The notes under the pieces were generated by a model, which was not told where the DNA came from, did no database searches, and saw nothing but the letters and a program-made list of their open reading frames with translations. The position numbers and the translations under genes were made by a program. DNA of 64,000 nucleotides, taken from contig CAUZDY010000010.1 in the NCBI GenBank assembly GCA_963578805.1, positions 1-64,000 on the forward strand. The letters are read 5' to 3'. Source of the DNA: CAUZIB01 sp963578805 (lineage in GTDB: Bacteria; Acidobacteriota; Vicinamibacteria; Vicinamibacterales; UBA8438). Below are positions 33,982-42,608 of this stretch, one piece after another. How positions within the stretch are numbered: the first letter of the stretch is position 1; the number at the start of each line of letters is the position of its first letter.

Positions 33982-34381
33982 CTAGCCCTGGTGGGCGGCG
34001 GCTTCGGCCCCCATGTCAGAAATTAAACGCCAGTGGGCGATCTTGCCGTTCCGAACTGTGAAGGCCATCGCAAAGTCCGACTCCCATTTTTTGTTCGTCG
34101 AACGCACCTTGTATCGAAAAAATCCTAAACACACGACACGATCTCCGGCAGCGAAGAACTCACGCGGTTCAAAAATGCTGACCTCCTGAGTTTCGTTCAA
34201 CACCTTAGAAGAACTCACCAACGTCCTCTGGTCCTTCGTACAGCCGATTAATCGGCACGAATTCTGGTCCACGATGGTCCCAGTAGACATCGTCAGCCAA
34301 TAACTGGAGGAACCCTGAAATGTCTCCAGCAAGAAACTTCTCGAACCCATCCTTCACGACTGCAATATTGGTCTCGTTCAT
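33982..34381 (-). pseudogene. SnoaL/NTF2-like protein interrupted by a one-base insertion
   Basis: From the ATG at 34381 the frame reads MNETNIAVVKDGFEKFLAGD, then ISGFLQLLADDVYW and GPEDVGEFF, the standard N-terminus of a SnoaL-like domain, and hits TAA at 34205-34207. The +1 frame continues without a break as KVLNETQEVSIFEPREFFAA, then GDRVVCLGFFRYKVRST and GKIAHWRLISD, the expected C-terminal half. Removing one T from TTCTTCTAAG at about 34204-34213 restores a single 132-residue protein. Either a recent pseudogene, an assembly or sequencing error, or a programmed shift; GAGGA precedes the start. Confidence 0.75.
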
Positions 34382-34501
34382 CATTCCTCTTTCTTGACAG
34401 TCCTCTAAGCACGAAGCGCCTGCTAATGACCGAGAAACTGCCGACTGCAGATCCTATCCTGGTTTATTGCTGTCCCACCGCCTGCCGAATCGCACCAAGA
34501 A

Positions 34502-34939
34502 TTACGCCCGTGGCGACATTTCAAGGCGCAAGCTCTTGAACCTCTTGTGTGAACATCTGGAAGACATCGCACAGATTGCCAATACTCCCGCCGCAGAATC
34601 CGCTTTAACTCGTGCTTCCCGTTTCTTCATCTCAACCACGAGTCTCACGATCAGCGCAACACCGAGGACAGTAACGACGAGAAGCCCCGCTCCGATCCGC
34701 CCGCGGTTCCGCGAGAGCACACGAACCACCTCGTCACCGACGAGGCCCGTGAGCACTTGAACGAGGTTGTCATCACCGCCAGACTGCTGAACCGCAGCCG
34801 CAGGAAGAGTTTGGGTCGCGATGACTGGGACATCCCAGGCCAGGACTCGCTGATTGACGACTCTCCCAGGCGAGACCCCGTCGGCGAGTGCCCAGATAAC
34901 AAGCGAGGCTACCAAGTATGCGACAGAACGGCGTCCCAT
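34502..34939 (-). CDS. Hypothetical exported/membrane protein
   Basis: No family recognised. From the ATG at 34939 the product has an N-terminal hydrophobic segment (SVAYLVASLVIWALADGV), a Gln/Asp-rich middle, an Arg-containing GDEVVRVLSRNRG segment, and a second hydrophobic helix (IGAGLLVVTVLGVALIVRLV) followed by a very basic cytoplasmic tail (EMKKREARVKAD...SHKRFKSLRL). This two-helix layout is coherent, but the long frame could be chance. Divergent from the kinase operon that starts at 35117, so it shares that upstream region. Confidence 0.45.
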   Translation of the reverse strand: MGRRSVAYLVASLVIWALADGVSPGRVVNQRVLAWDVPVIATQTLPAAAVQQSGGDDNLVQVLTGLVGDEVVRVLSRNRGRIGAGLLVVTVLGVALIVRLVVEMKKREARVKADSAAGVLAICAMSSRCSHKRFKSLRLEMSPRA

Positions 34940-35116
34940 CTGGACATCCCCACGACCTCTACCTGGGACTACCGGTTGGCCGCCCACCAGGGTATCAATG
35001 CCCGAATTATAGGTCTTTTTGTGGCACGTCAGATTCTGAGGTGTCATTTACTCACTGTGCCTGGTGCACTAAGATTCTTGTTTTGGGTTAAGTATTTAGT
35101 CGTTTGACCGATTCCT

Positions 35117-37111
35117 ATGGCAGGACCGACGCACTTTGGCCGGTATAACGTCAAGAAAGTCCTGGGACAGGGTGCCATGGGGTTGGTCTACCTCGCGGAC
35201 GACCCGGTGATCTCACGTCAGGTCGCCATCAAGGTGATCAAGGCACCACCAGGCGAAAACACAGAGGAACTGCTCGCGCGCTTTGATCGAGAGTTTCGAT
35301 CAGCCGGAACCCTCTCGCACCCCAATGTCGTGACAGTTTACGACGTCGGACAGCAGGATGACAGTCACTTTATCGCGCTCGAATATGTGCACGGCCAGAG
35401 CCTGGAAGAAACTCTGGGATCGATTCGAATCCTCCCATTGGAACACGCGGCCGACTGCATCACACAGATCTGCAGCGCGCTAGACTACGCGCACGACCGA
35501 GGGATCGTCCACCGCGATGTTAAACCTGCCAATATCCTGATCGACGCGGCCGGTCATCCCAAGATTACTGATTTCGGAATCGCAAAATTCGTGAGCGGAA
35601 CCAGTGTCACGCAGGGCCGCGACGTCATTGGTACGCCCACATACATGTCCCCTGAACAAGCCCAGGGAAATCCGGTCACCGGAGCATCCGACCAGTTCGC
35701 TGTCGGCGTCATTCTGTATCGCATGCTCACCGGCGAACGTCCGTTCACCGGTGAAAATCAGACAACCGTGATGTACCGGATCGTGCACGAGCAGCCAATT
35801 CCGATAAACAAACTGAACCCGCGGATCTCACCGGCTCTGAACGACGTCGTCATGAAGGCGCTGGCCAAGGATCCCAGCCAACGATATCCGTCCTGCAACG
35901 TACTAGCCGAAGCCGTGAACAACGTGATCGCCCATGCCAGAACCGATGCGACAGTAGTCGCGGGCGCCGCAGGTCTTGCGATTATTCCATCGGACCCGTC
36001 TATCTCACCGCCTACAGCTCCCTCAAGGGCACCCGTTGTGCGACCATGGCGCATGATCGTCGGCGGCAGCGCGGCCCTGGGTCTTGTGGCGACGGGGTTG
36101 TGGCTAATGGCAGGATCGGGCTCCGACCCAAACATCCCACAACAGAGCGAGGTCGTCGGCTCAGACATGAACGAGTCTGACATGCCCCCGCTGGAAGCGC
36201 TCAACAGACGAATCCGTGTAGAGTCGGATCCCACAGGTGCATCGATCTGGCTCGATGGGGCGGACCTGACCACGCTCACGCCGGCGGACATTGAGATCGA
36301 GGGAAATCCTGGTCAAATCGTCCGTCTGGCACTCAGGAGAGCGGGACTCATCACGGCCGAAACCACGCTAACGCTTGGGCCTCAGACACCCGACATATGG
36401 GCACCAGAAGAAACGATTCCTCCTGACTCGGTCGAGGTAGCCCCAGCCCGCTATCAAATCGCCACAGGACCACCGGGGGCACAAGTTGTTCTGAACGGCG
36501 AAAGACTTGAGAGCGTCACGCCCGCGTTCGCAACACTCTCACCTAACACTTCCTACAGCATCCGTACCGAACTCGATGGCTACGAAGCCGCCAGTTGGGC
36601 ATTCACACTGGACGATTTGAACGATACTCAGCGCACATCTCAGACACTCTATTTTCCGCTGACCGCAAGTTACGTTCCGGGTTATCTCGTACTCAACGCA
36701 CCGTACTCGGTCACCATCGATGTACGTGCCTCTGGAACAGACACCGCACAACCAAATCGCTATGGCCCATCAGCTCGTCTCGAAATCCCCGTTCGCCCAG
36801 GGCCCTACGACCTCACGCTCTCTGCACCATCGGTCTACTTCGAACGCTTCTTGAACGTCGATGTGGCCGCCAGTACGAAGCGTGAGCTTCGAGTCCCCGA
36901 TGTCCTCTCGGTGCAAGTCGCAGCCGTACCAAGTAATTGCCGCGTCAGAATCGACGGACGTGACGTCGAAACAACCCCCTTCAGGGCAAACATTACGCGC
37001 GGGTTCCACGAATTCGAATTCGAGTGGCCAGCCTTAGGACAGTCAGTGACACGGACTGAAATGATTTCAGAGCCCCAGCAACGCGTCTTTGCTACTGCAG
37101 GACAGTCATGA
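35117..37111 (+). CDS. Transmembrane Ser/Thr protein kinase with PEGA-like extracytoplasmic domains
   Basis: PknB-type sensor kinase. The cytoplasmic kinase domain (about 8-275) is complete: GQGAMGLVYLA (17-27), AIK with Lys39, HRDVKPANI (132-140), DFGIAK (152-157), activation segment GTPTYMSPE (172-180) and GVILYRMLTGERPF. One helix follows at about 312-333. The extracytoplasmic part (about 370-660) contains repeated beta domains of PEGA type: VESDPTGASIWLDGADLTTL, ATGPPGAQVVLNGERLESVT and VAAVPSNCRVRIDGRDVETT. No PASTA domains. The last four bases (ATGA) overlap the next gene, so the downstream TPR-NHL protein is translationally coupled. Confidence 0.93.
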   Translation: MAGPTHFGRYNVKKVLGQGAMGLVYLADDPVISRQVAIKVIKAPPGENTEELLARFDREFRSAGTLSHPNVVTVYDVGQQDDSHFIALEYVHGQSLEETLGSIRILPLEHAADCITQICSALDYAHDRGIVHRDVKPANILIDAAGHPKITDFGIAKFVSGTSVTQGRDVIGTPTYMSPEQAQGNPVTGASDQFAVGVILYRMLTGERPFTGENQTTVMYRIVHEQPIPINKLNPRISPALNDVVMKALAKDPSQRYPSCNVLAEAVNNVIAHARTDATVVAGAAGLAIIPSDPSISPPTAPSRAPVVRPWRMIVGGSAALGLVATGLWLMAGSGSDPNIPQQSEVVGSDMNESDMPPLEALNRRIRVESDPTGASIWLDGADLTTLTPADIEIEGNPGQIVRLALRRAGLITAETTLTLGPQTPDIWAPEETIPPDSVEVAPARYQIATGPPGAQVVLNGERLESVTPAFATLSPNTSYSIRTELDGYEAASWAFTLDDLNDTQRTSQTLYFPLTASYVPGYLVLNAPYSVTIDVRASGTDTAQPNRYGPSARLEIPVRPGPYDLTLSAPSVYFERFLNVDVAASTKRELRVPDVLSVQVAAVPSNCRVRIDGRDVETTPFRANITRGFHEFEFEWPALGQSVTRTEMISEPQQRVFATAGQS

Positions 37112-38661
37112 GACCCGGCATCCCCTATCTACCTGTCGTGCTTCTCGTCTGCATCCTTGCTGCTCTTGGAATGACCAGGCTGAGTGTACAAGCGGAGCAA
37201 CAGGAGCCCGACGCCGTGCAACGCCTTTTTGAGGATGGCCAACGCCTGGAGAGCGAAGACGACCTCGAAGCAGCATTAACGCAGTACACCTTCGTGGTTG
37301 AGCAGTTCCCGGAGAGTCCTCTGGCCCCACAGGCACTCCTGCGACTAGCTCAGCAATACTGGCGAGCAGGAGATGTTGACCGCTCCCTCCAAGCAACAAC
37401 ACGACTCCGTGATGCCTATGCCAACACGCCGAGCTCAGCAGGTGCACTGGTCTTGGAAGGCGACATTCAGTTGGCGAGAGCTCAAAAATTGTCAGATCTG
37501 GAAGCAGCCCAGGCCAAGTTTGACCGTGTCCCTGTCCTCTTCAATCCCGACCAATACCCAGTACTGGACTGGCGAAGCCAGGCACTGGTGCAGAGCGGAA
37601 ACATCAGCCTCCTACTCGGGAGACTGGATGACGCAGGTGCAGCATTTGTCACGGCCATCGAGAATGAAGAGTTTTTTCCTGGGACGCCGCAAGCGCAAAT
37701 CGGTCTGGCTACAGTATTTCTCAACCGAGGCCATTGGGTCCCGGCGTCTGAAATTCTTCAGCGCGTGGTCGACACAACTCATAGCGCTGACGGGCTCGTC
37801 GAGGACGACAGTATACAGGTGGCACGACAGTGGCTCAGCCTGATTCACCGCACTATCCTTCTGCCCTCGCTGGGACAGACGCCGTGGGCAAAGGTGCGGC
37901 GACTGTCGGTATCCGGGGTAAGTCTTCGAGACCCGATCGGGATTGCCGCCAGAGCAGATGGCTGGCTGATTGTCGCTCAGGACGACGGTCCCCTCGTGGC
38001 CATTGTGGATCCCGAAGGATCACTCCTCGGAGCAGTGCGTCAAGATCGCCTCCGTGGGGCTTGGTGGGATAACACCAACAAAGCCTACGCCGTCACCGAG
38101 AGAGCGGTGTTTGAACCGATATCGCGAGCCTCACACACCTTCGAAACACCGTCTGGGAGACCAGACCAGCAAGTTTCACTCGCCCATCTCGCGGCGGGCG
38201 CTCGCAATATCTTTGGTTCCTGGTTTCTGCTTGACACCGACTCGGAACGTGTCGCGATGTTCGAGCCGAACGGTACCTATCACTCGACGCTTATGGAGCG
38301 AACTGAGCGACCCCGAGATCTCGTAGCGGACAACCAAGGACGTATCTTTGTCCTGCACGAGTTTGACGCTGGTGTGGTACGGTTCAACGCGGAAGGTGTT
38401 CGGGAAGCCCGCGTCGTGACCGGCGGCGACTGGGAGCGCCCTATTGCGGTAGCCGTAGACCGGTTGGGGCACCTCTATGTGCTCGACCGCAGTGAGAAAA
38501 CCATTGACGTCTTTAAGTCCACTGGCGAGTCCTTAGTCACCATTGGCCCGGGACTTTCGAATGGTATCGAACTAGATGACCCTCGTGACATCGCCGTTGA
38601 TGACTCCGGTCGGTTGTATATCGCCGATCGCGGACTGGACGCCATCCTCATATTGGAGTAG
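37108..38661 (+). CDS. Exported TPR plus NHL-type beta-propeller protein
   Basis: Signal peptide about 1-30 (LLVCILAALGMTRLSVQAEQ). TPR-like helices (about 35-240) begin VQRLFEDGQRLESEDDLEAA, then the GDVDRSLQATTRL and GNISLLLGRLDDAGAAF repeats. A beta-propeller of NHL-like blades (about 265-517) includes RPRDLVADNQGRIFVLHEFD, RPIAVAVDRLGHLYVLDRSE and DPRDIAVDDSGRLYIADRGL. Start ATG overlaps the kinase stop (ATGA). It probably acts in the periplasm as a scaffold or ligand sensor for the kinase; this role is inference from operon structure and from the PEGA and propeller partners being co-encoded. Confidence 0.88.
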   Translation: MRPGIPYLPVVLLVCILAALGMTRLSVQAEQQEPDAVQRLFEDGQRLESEDDLEAALTQYTFVVEQFPESPLAPQALLRLAQQYWRAGDVDRSLQATTRLRDAYANTPSSAGALVLEGDIQLARAQKLSDLEAAQAKFDRVPVLFNPDQYPVLDWRSQALVQSGNISLLLGRLDDAGAAFVTAIENEEFFPGTPQAQIGLATVFLNRGHWVPASEILQRVVDTTHSADGLVEDDSIQVARQWLSLIHRTILLPSLGQTPWAKVRRLSVSGVSLRDPIGIAARADGWLIVAQDDGPLVAIVDPEGSLLGAVRQDRLRGAWWDNTNKAYAVTERAVFEPISRASHTFETPSGRPDQQVSLAHLAAGARNIFGSWFLLDTDSERVAMFEPNGTYHSTLMERTERPRDLVADNQGRIFVLHEFDAGVVRFNAEGVREARVVTGGDWERPIAVAVDRLGHLYVLDRSEKTIDVFKSTGESLVTIGPGLSNGIELDDPRDIAVDDSGRLYIADRGLDAILILE

Positions 38662-38731
38662 ATGTGGCGAGCACGAGCCATCGCAGCGTGCACTGAGCCA
38701 GTCTCTTTCACCGCAGACTGTGTAACCCGAC

Positions 38732-41005
38732 ATGCGCAACAGAATCGTTGGCTGTGCCTTCACGCTGAGGGCCCCTGTCGTCCTCGCCATCTGTTTAGTC
38801 ACTGGAAACGTGGTAGGTGCTCGCCCCACCGGTCAGGATGCCCGCTCCCTGACCGGCTCTGCTACGGTAACCGGCCAAGACAGCGAGCAACATCAACAAT
38901 TGTTCGAGGCCGCCGAAAAACTATTCCGATCGGAGTCCCAACCTGAGTCCATTGATATCTTCAGCCAGATCATCACCGCTCTTGAGAGTCAAACAGCAAG
39001 TAGGCAACCGTCCGAAGATGAACGTCGCATCCTCATCCAGAGTCTCTTGCTCCGCGCCGAGGCTCAGTTCAATCTCGGCGAGACAGACACTGTCGCGAAG
39101 GACTTGCAGCAAGTCATCAACGTCGATCCTGCAATGCAACTGGACGCTAGTCAGGTCTCCCCACGGTTCGTCGCCCTCTTTGACAACCTGCTGGCTGCGT
39201 CGGTTGGATACCTGGTGTTGCTTATCAGTCCTCCAGATGCAGAGGTACGAATAGATGGAACGGCAATCGATACCACCCAACTGCGGCATTCATTACTTAC
39301 TGGCCTGCACACCATTGTCGCTCGACGTGCAGGCTACGACGCAGTGCAGACAGAGGTTTTCGTAGACGCGGCAACTGAAGTGCAGAGTGAACTCGTCCTC
39401 GAATCCACTAGCGCCGTCCTGCGACTGTTGACCCGCCCACCCGGAGCCGACGTATCCCTCGACGCAACAGCAATTGGAACTACAACGGGTGTCGCGCACG
39501 GCGATATTGTCCTCTCCGGAGACGCGCGACTGTATCCCCTCGAAGATTTCTCAGACGAACTCATCATTGGCGGTCTGCAACCCGGACTCCATCGAATCGA
39601 GGTAAGCCTGGATGGGTTCAGATCCTCTCGGCACGAAATCTCTGTCCGTGATCTTGTCGACTATCAAGCCGTGGTGGTCTTGGAGCCAACCGAAGGCCTT
39701 GTCCTGCTCGAAGATCTCCCAAACGATGTCGTCCTCTTAGTCAATGATGTCGTGACAACACCCGAACCACCGTCATCCGATACGTCCATTACCGTTCCGT
39801 TTCTGAGACTGCCAGTCGGTGAGCATAGGATTTCAGTGGACGGCGGAACACGAGGCCGTTTCGAGGCCAAGGTTGACGTGGCAGACCTGGAATCAATAGC
39901 AGTTCCGGTTCGAGTAAGTCCCACCATCGCATTCCTTGGTGTCCTCGGCGGTGACGAACTGGGGTCGCAGGCGGTTATGGCTGCTATTGATGACACCTTC
40001 ATGGCGCTGGATGGATGGTCGTTGTTGGATCGTACTAATCGTGGTCAGGAAATATTAAAACAAGCAGGTGTGACCATTGAAGCTCTCCGAACGCTCGGAC
40101 ACAGCCAGGTGACGCCTGCCGAAACCTTTGACTGGGAGGCTTTACAAGCAGTTGTCGACGACCAGATGCCAAGCTCTGTCTACCTACTCGGCGTTCTGTC
40201 GGACGATATTGTGGCCACATACGCGGATCTCTGGGCATGGCTGCCAGCGCCAAGCCTGGCCAAAGGAGACTATCTTCGTGTGCCCTTAAATCAAACAGAC
40301 CCAGCCATCTCCATCGCCGAGGCGTTCACACCTGAGCTCGTCATGGAGCGGCCATGGCTGGGACTCCTCCTGATCGACAGCAACGCCGTTGAAGGACCCG
40401 TCGTAGCGGCCGTGAGCCCTGAAAGTCCGGCAGTGGATGCCGGCATTCAGGTAGGGGATGTACTCGTTGCGATCGACACCAACGACATCCAAACGGTCGC
40501 ACAAGCGATGCGTTTGGTATCGAGAATGGACCCCCACGAAACAGTATCGCTATTGATGAATCGGAACGAGACAGACGAGCCACTTGAGTTAACGGTGGGA
40601 ACAAGTCCAACCGTTATTTCACTCAACGATGACGAGGTCCTGTACCCAGTCCTCATAACCAGACTTTCAGCCCTAATAGCGGATGAAGCCCAGCCGGGAA
40701 CAAACTGGATAATCAGGTTGAATCGTGCAGAAGCCCTTTTTAGGGCAGGGTCTAGGGAGCGCGCAGTGCAGGAGCTTCGTGCCATCGAAGGGACACTGGT
40801 CGCCGGGCCAGAGAAAGCAGCAGTGAGCTATCGATTGGGCGTCGCGCTCGAAACGCTCGGACCAACGTACTTGGAAGCTGCACGTCAGGCTTTGGCCCGT
40901 GCCACCGATGCACCAGACGCTCGTCTCGTTCACAAGGGTGGTCCCTGGGCGGCACCGCGCGCACTCGTTCGGCTCCGCGAACTCGCTCAAGCCGACGCCC
41001 CCTAG
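38732..41005 (+). CDS. Exported multi-PEGA protein with PDZ domain and TPR ends
   Basis: A 757-residue exported protein, the third gene of the kinase operon. Signal sequence about 1-30, then a short TPR-like helical part (about 50-130). Successive PEGA-type beta domains follow (VLLISPPDAEVRIDGTAIDT; RLLTRPPGADVSLDATAIGT; VLLEDLPNDVVLLVNDVVTT), then a mixed region (about 410-540) reminiscent of small Rossmann-like stress or curli-type domains. A PDZ domain (about 550-625) contains VVAAVSPESPAVDAGIQVGD and VAIDTNDIQTVAQAMRLVSR, and C-terminal helical TPR repeats end the chain. Likely periplasmic partner of the kinase. No catalytic protease triad is seen before the PDZ domain. Confidence 0.85.
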   Translation: MRNRIVGCAFTLRAPVVLAICLVTGNVVGARPTGQDARSLTGSATVTGQDSEQHQQLFEAAEKLFRSESQPESIDIFSQIITALESQTASRQPSEDERRILIQSLLLRAEAQFNLGETDTVAKDLQQVINVDPAMQLDASQVSPRFVALFDNLLAASVGYLVLLISPPDAEVRIDGTAIDTTQLRHSLLTGLHTIVARRAGYDAVQTEVFVDAATEVQSELVLESTSAVLRLLTRPPGADVSLDATAIGTTTGVAHGDIVLSGDARLYPLEDFSDELIIGGLQPGLHRIEVSLDGFRSSRHEISVRDLVDYQAVVVLEPTEGLVLLEDLPNDVVLLVNDVVTTPEPPSSDTSITVPFLRLPVGEHRISVDGGTRGRFEAKVDVADLESIAVPVRVSPTIAFLGVLGGDELGSQAVMAAIDDTFMALDGWSLLDRTNRGQEILKQAGVTIEALRTLGHSQVTPAETFDWEALQAVVDDQMPSSVYLLGVLSDDIVATYADLWAWLPAPSLAKGDYLRVPLNQTDPAISIAEAFTPELVMERPWLGLLLIDSNAVEGPVVAAVSPESPAVDAGIQVGDVLVAIDTNDIQTVAQAMRLVSRMDPHETVSLLMNRNETDEPLELTVGTSPTVISLNDDEVLYPVLITRLSALIADEAQPGTNWIIRLNRAEALFRAGSRERAVQELRAIEGTLVAGPEKAAVSYRLGVALETLGPTYLEAARQALARATDAPDARLVHKGGPWAAPRALVRLRELAQADAP

Positions 41006-41830
41006 AGACACGCCAAACGAAGTCTCACTCACCACGAGGCGAGTGTCCCGCTCGCTGGATGACAATCTTTGCCGAGTTAGCCAGAAAATCCACAGGTCGA
41101 CAACCGCATCAAACTGGATAAATGACTACTCAATAGGCTCGACTGAAGCACCGATTTACGTCACGACCGCAATACATTGCGCTGAGGGACCTTAACGAAC
41201 GGTGAGATGCCGAGCGTAGCGGGGAGCAGCCGCACGCGGCTCACCGAGGACGGTGGTTAGTCAGGCGGGTACGCGGTGTCGCACTCGCGGGCGAGGTCGG
41301 AGCGGTGAACAGGTCGTGAACGCTTGACCCCCACCACCGCCAGCGGACTGGCAGGGGCTGCTCAACCGCCATGTGCCGCAGGCTAGACAGATTCTGCGGC
41401 AACTCCTGCCCCACCCCCTCACGCTCACGCCCCGGCTCGAACGGAAAACGAGGCAATACGAGTGCACGGGACAGGCGGCACTGGGAAACGTGTTAACCGG
41501 AGTCACGGACGCGGACGGACGTTCAACCAGTGGAGCAGTCCCGTTGGGGAGGACACTGTATGGGGAAGTACTCCTGACAGCAGACCGGTGAGCGTGCCGG
41601 TGCTGCTAAACGTATCGCAGGGAGCGCCTCCCCCGCATGGGGTGTAAGTAATAGTCACCCCTTGATCAATTTGCGGAGAATTTATCGCCCTAAGGCGCAC
41701 GACGCCTTAGAAGTCCTCTCCAACCCTACATCCACCGTTCAAGACCATTCTCAGCTCATCAAGGCGCATCATCTCGTGGAATTCCTCGAACGGAATGTGG
41801 CGGGTCACGATATCCATGCCTCAGCTCTAA
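41006..41830. other. Gene-poor region with a recombinase relic
   Basis: No intact gene in 825 bases after the kinase operon. It holds the serine-recombinase C-terminal fragment at 41328-41591. GCGGGTACGCGG...CACTCGCGGGCGAGG near 41265-41300 resembles sequence at 26975-27010, so parts are repeats. The rest shows no coding sense. Confidence 0.5.
41328..41591 (+). pseudogene. C-terminal fragment of a serine recombinase
   Basis: The frame reads DWQGLLNRHVPQARQILRQL, then LPHPLTLTPRLERKTRQYEC and TGQAALGNVLTGVTDADGRS. This is the usual C-terminal end of large serine recombinases (R.LL..H..QARQ.LR.L..G.L...P......Y.F.GQ...G.LL.G). A stop (TGA at about 41322) lies just upstream in frame and no catalytic domain is present, so only a relic remains. 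It marks past integration or excision next to the regulator-lipoprotein pair downstream. Confidence 0.7.
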
Positions 41831-41943
41831 ATCAGTACTATTAAGAGTTGTTACGTTTATACTATATATAACCGTTATTATATTAAATCAGTGACTATTA
41901 AGTGTTGTTACGTTTATACTCTCTATAACCGTTATAATTCTTA
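41831..41943 (+). repeat. Two AT-rich 56-bp tandem repeats at a promoter
   Basis: Copy 1 (41831-41886) and copy 2 (41887-41943) share ATCAGT-ACTATTAAG-GTTGTTACGTTTATACT, then TATAACCGTTAT, differing at a handful of positions. Copy 2 ends three bases before the ATG of the zinc-finger regulator gene. The stretch is far more AT-rich than its surroundings. Each copy carries the near-palindrome TATAACCGTTATA-like core. A likely double operator, perhaps for the downstream regulator itself. Confidence 0.75.
41933..41938 (+). promoter_or_regulatory. Perfect TATAAT box seven bases before a start codon
   Basis: TATAAT at 41933-41938 ends seven bases before the ATG at 41946. Transcription normally starts about seven bases after the -10 box, so the mRNA would begin at or next to the start codon. 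No ribosome binding site is visible. A leaderless transcript is the simplest reading. A -35 at ideal spacing is not evident (ACGTTT at 41910-41915). Confidence 0.55.
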
Positions 41944-41945
41944 CA

Positions 41946-42608
41946 ATGCCCCGCATGAGTACGAACCTTGAGAACATTTCTCAAGACGCGCTTCGACACC
42001 TGCTCGACTTCGCCCGTGCGAATCTAGAGGACCTCCACTTTCGCAGCCTCTCGGAAACTCGACGCACCATCGCAGTCATCGCGGGACAAGTGGGTCACCT
42101 TTCGCAGCGCAGGCGTCTGGTACGTAGCAACCAGAAGGCGTGGCAGCCAGAAATTGAGACACAACTTCGCTGGGGAATCGCTCCGGTACGGGCCCGCACT
42201 CTTAATCAATTAACGGAACTTCAAGCAATCTTGAACGGCTGCTTGGACGCTCTTTTCCCCCCGTCCGGGTTTGGAGAATTGCCAGGCGGAAGCACTGAAT
42301 TTCCGGTACGTGCGAACCGGTTTCACGTCCAGCGTCTGAATGCCGGACCAGCTGCACCAGTGGAAGTGTGGTTCGTCGCAGAGCAGTGGCGTGATGCGTT
42401 CTGGCTCTCAACCGTAACGCTACTCGAAGAATTTGGAAAAAAACTCCACCGATGCCCCGTGTGTGCTGCGGTCTACCTCAAGGTCCGCCGTAAAAAGTAC
42501 TGCTCACCAAAATGCTCAAATCGAAGACGACAGGCCAATTATTACAAGGCACACCGTAAACAACTACTCAAAGTACTCCGGCATAAGCGCCAGACGCGGA
42601 CACGATGA
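41946..42608 (+). CDS. CGNR-type zinc-finger transcriptional regulator (putative)
   Basis: A 220-residue protein. The N-terminal about 170 residues are mainly helical with no name I can give. The C-terminus has a zinc finger: HRCPVCAAVYLKVRRKKYCS, then PKCSNRRRQANYYKAHRKQL, which fits the CGNR pattern (C-P-x-C ... R.YCS..C.NR....YY..H) with SNR in place of GNR. The very basic tail supports nucleic-acid binding. ATG 41946; ATG 41955 is an alternative. The stop overlaps the start of the lipoprotein gene (ATGA at 42605-42608), so the two are coupled: regulator first, surface protein second. Confidence 0.75.
   Translation: MPRMSTNLENISQDALRHLLDFARANLEDLHFRSLSETRRTIAVIAGQVGHLSQRRRLVRSNQKAWQPEIETQLRWGIAPVRARTLNQLTELQAILNGCLDALFPPSGFGELPGGSTEFPVRANRFHVQRLNAGPAAPVEVWFVAEQWRDAFWLSTVTLLEEFGKKLHRCPVCAAVYLKVRRKKYCSPKCSNRRRQANYYKAHRKQLLKVLRHKRQTRTR

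Noticed and set aside
41831..41943. CRISPR array
   Set aside because: Only two adjacent copies without spacers; the structure is a tandem repeat.
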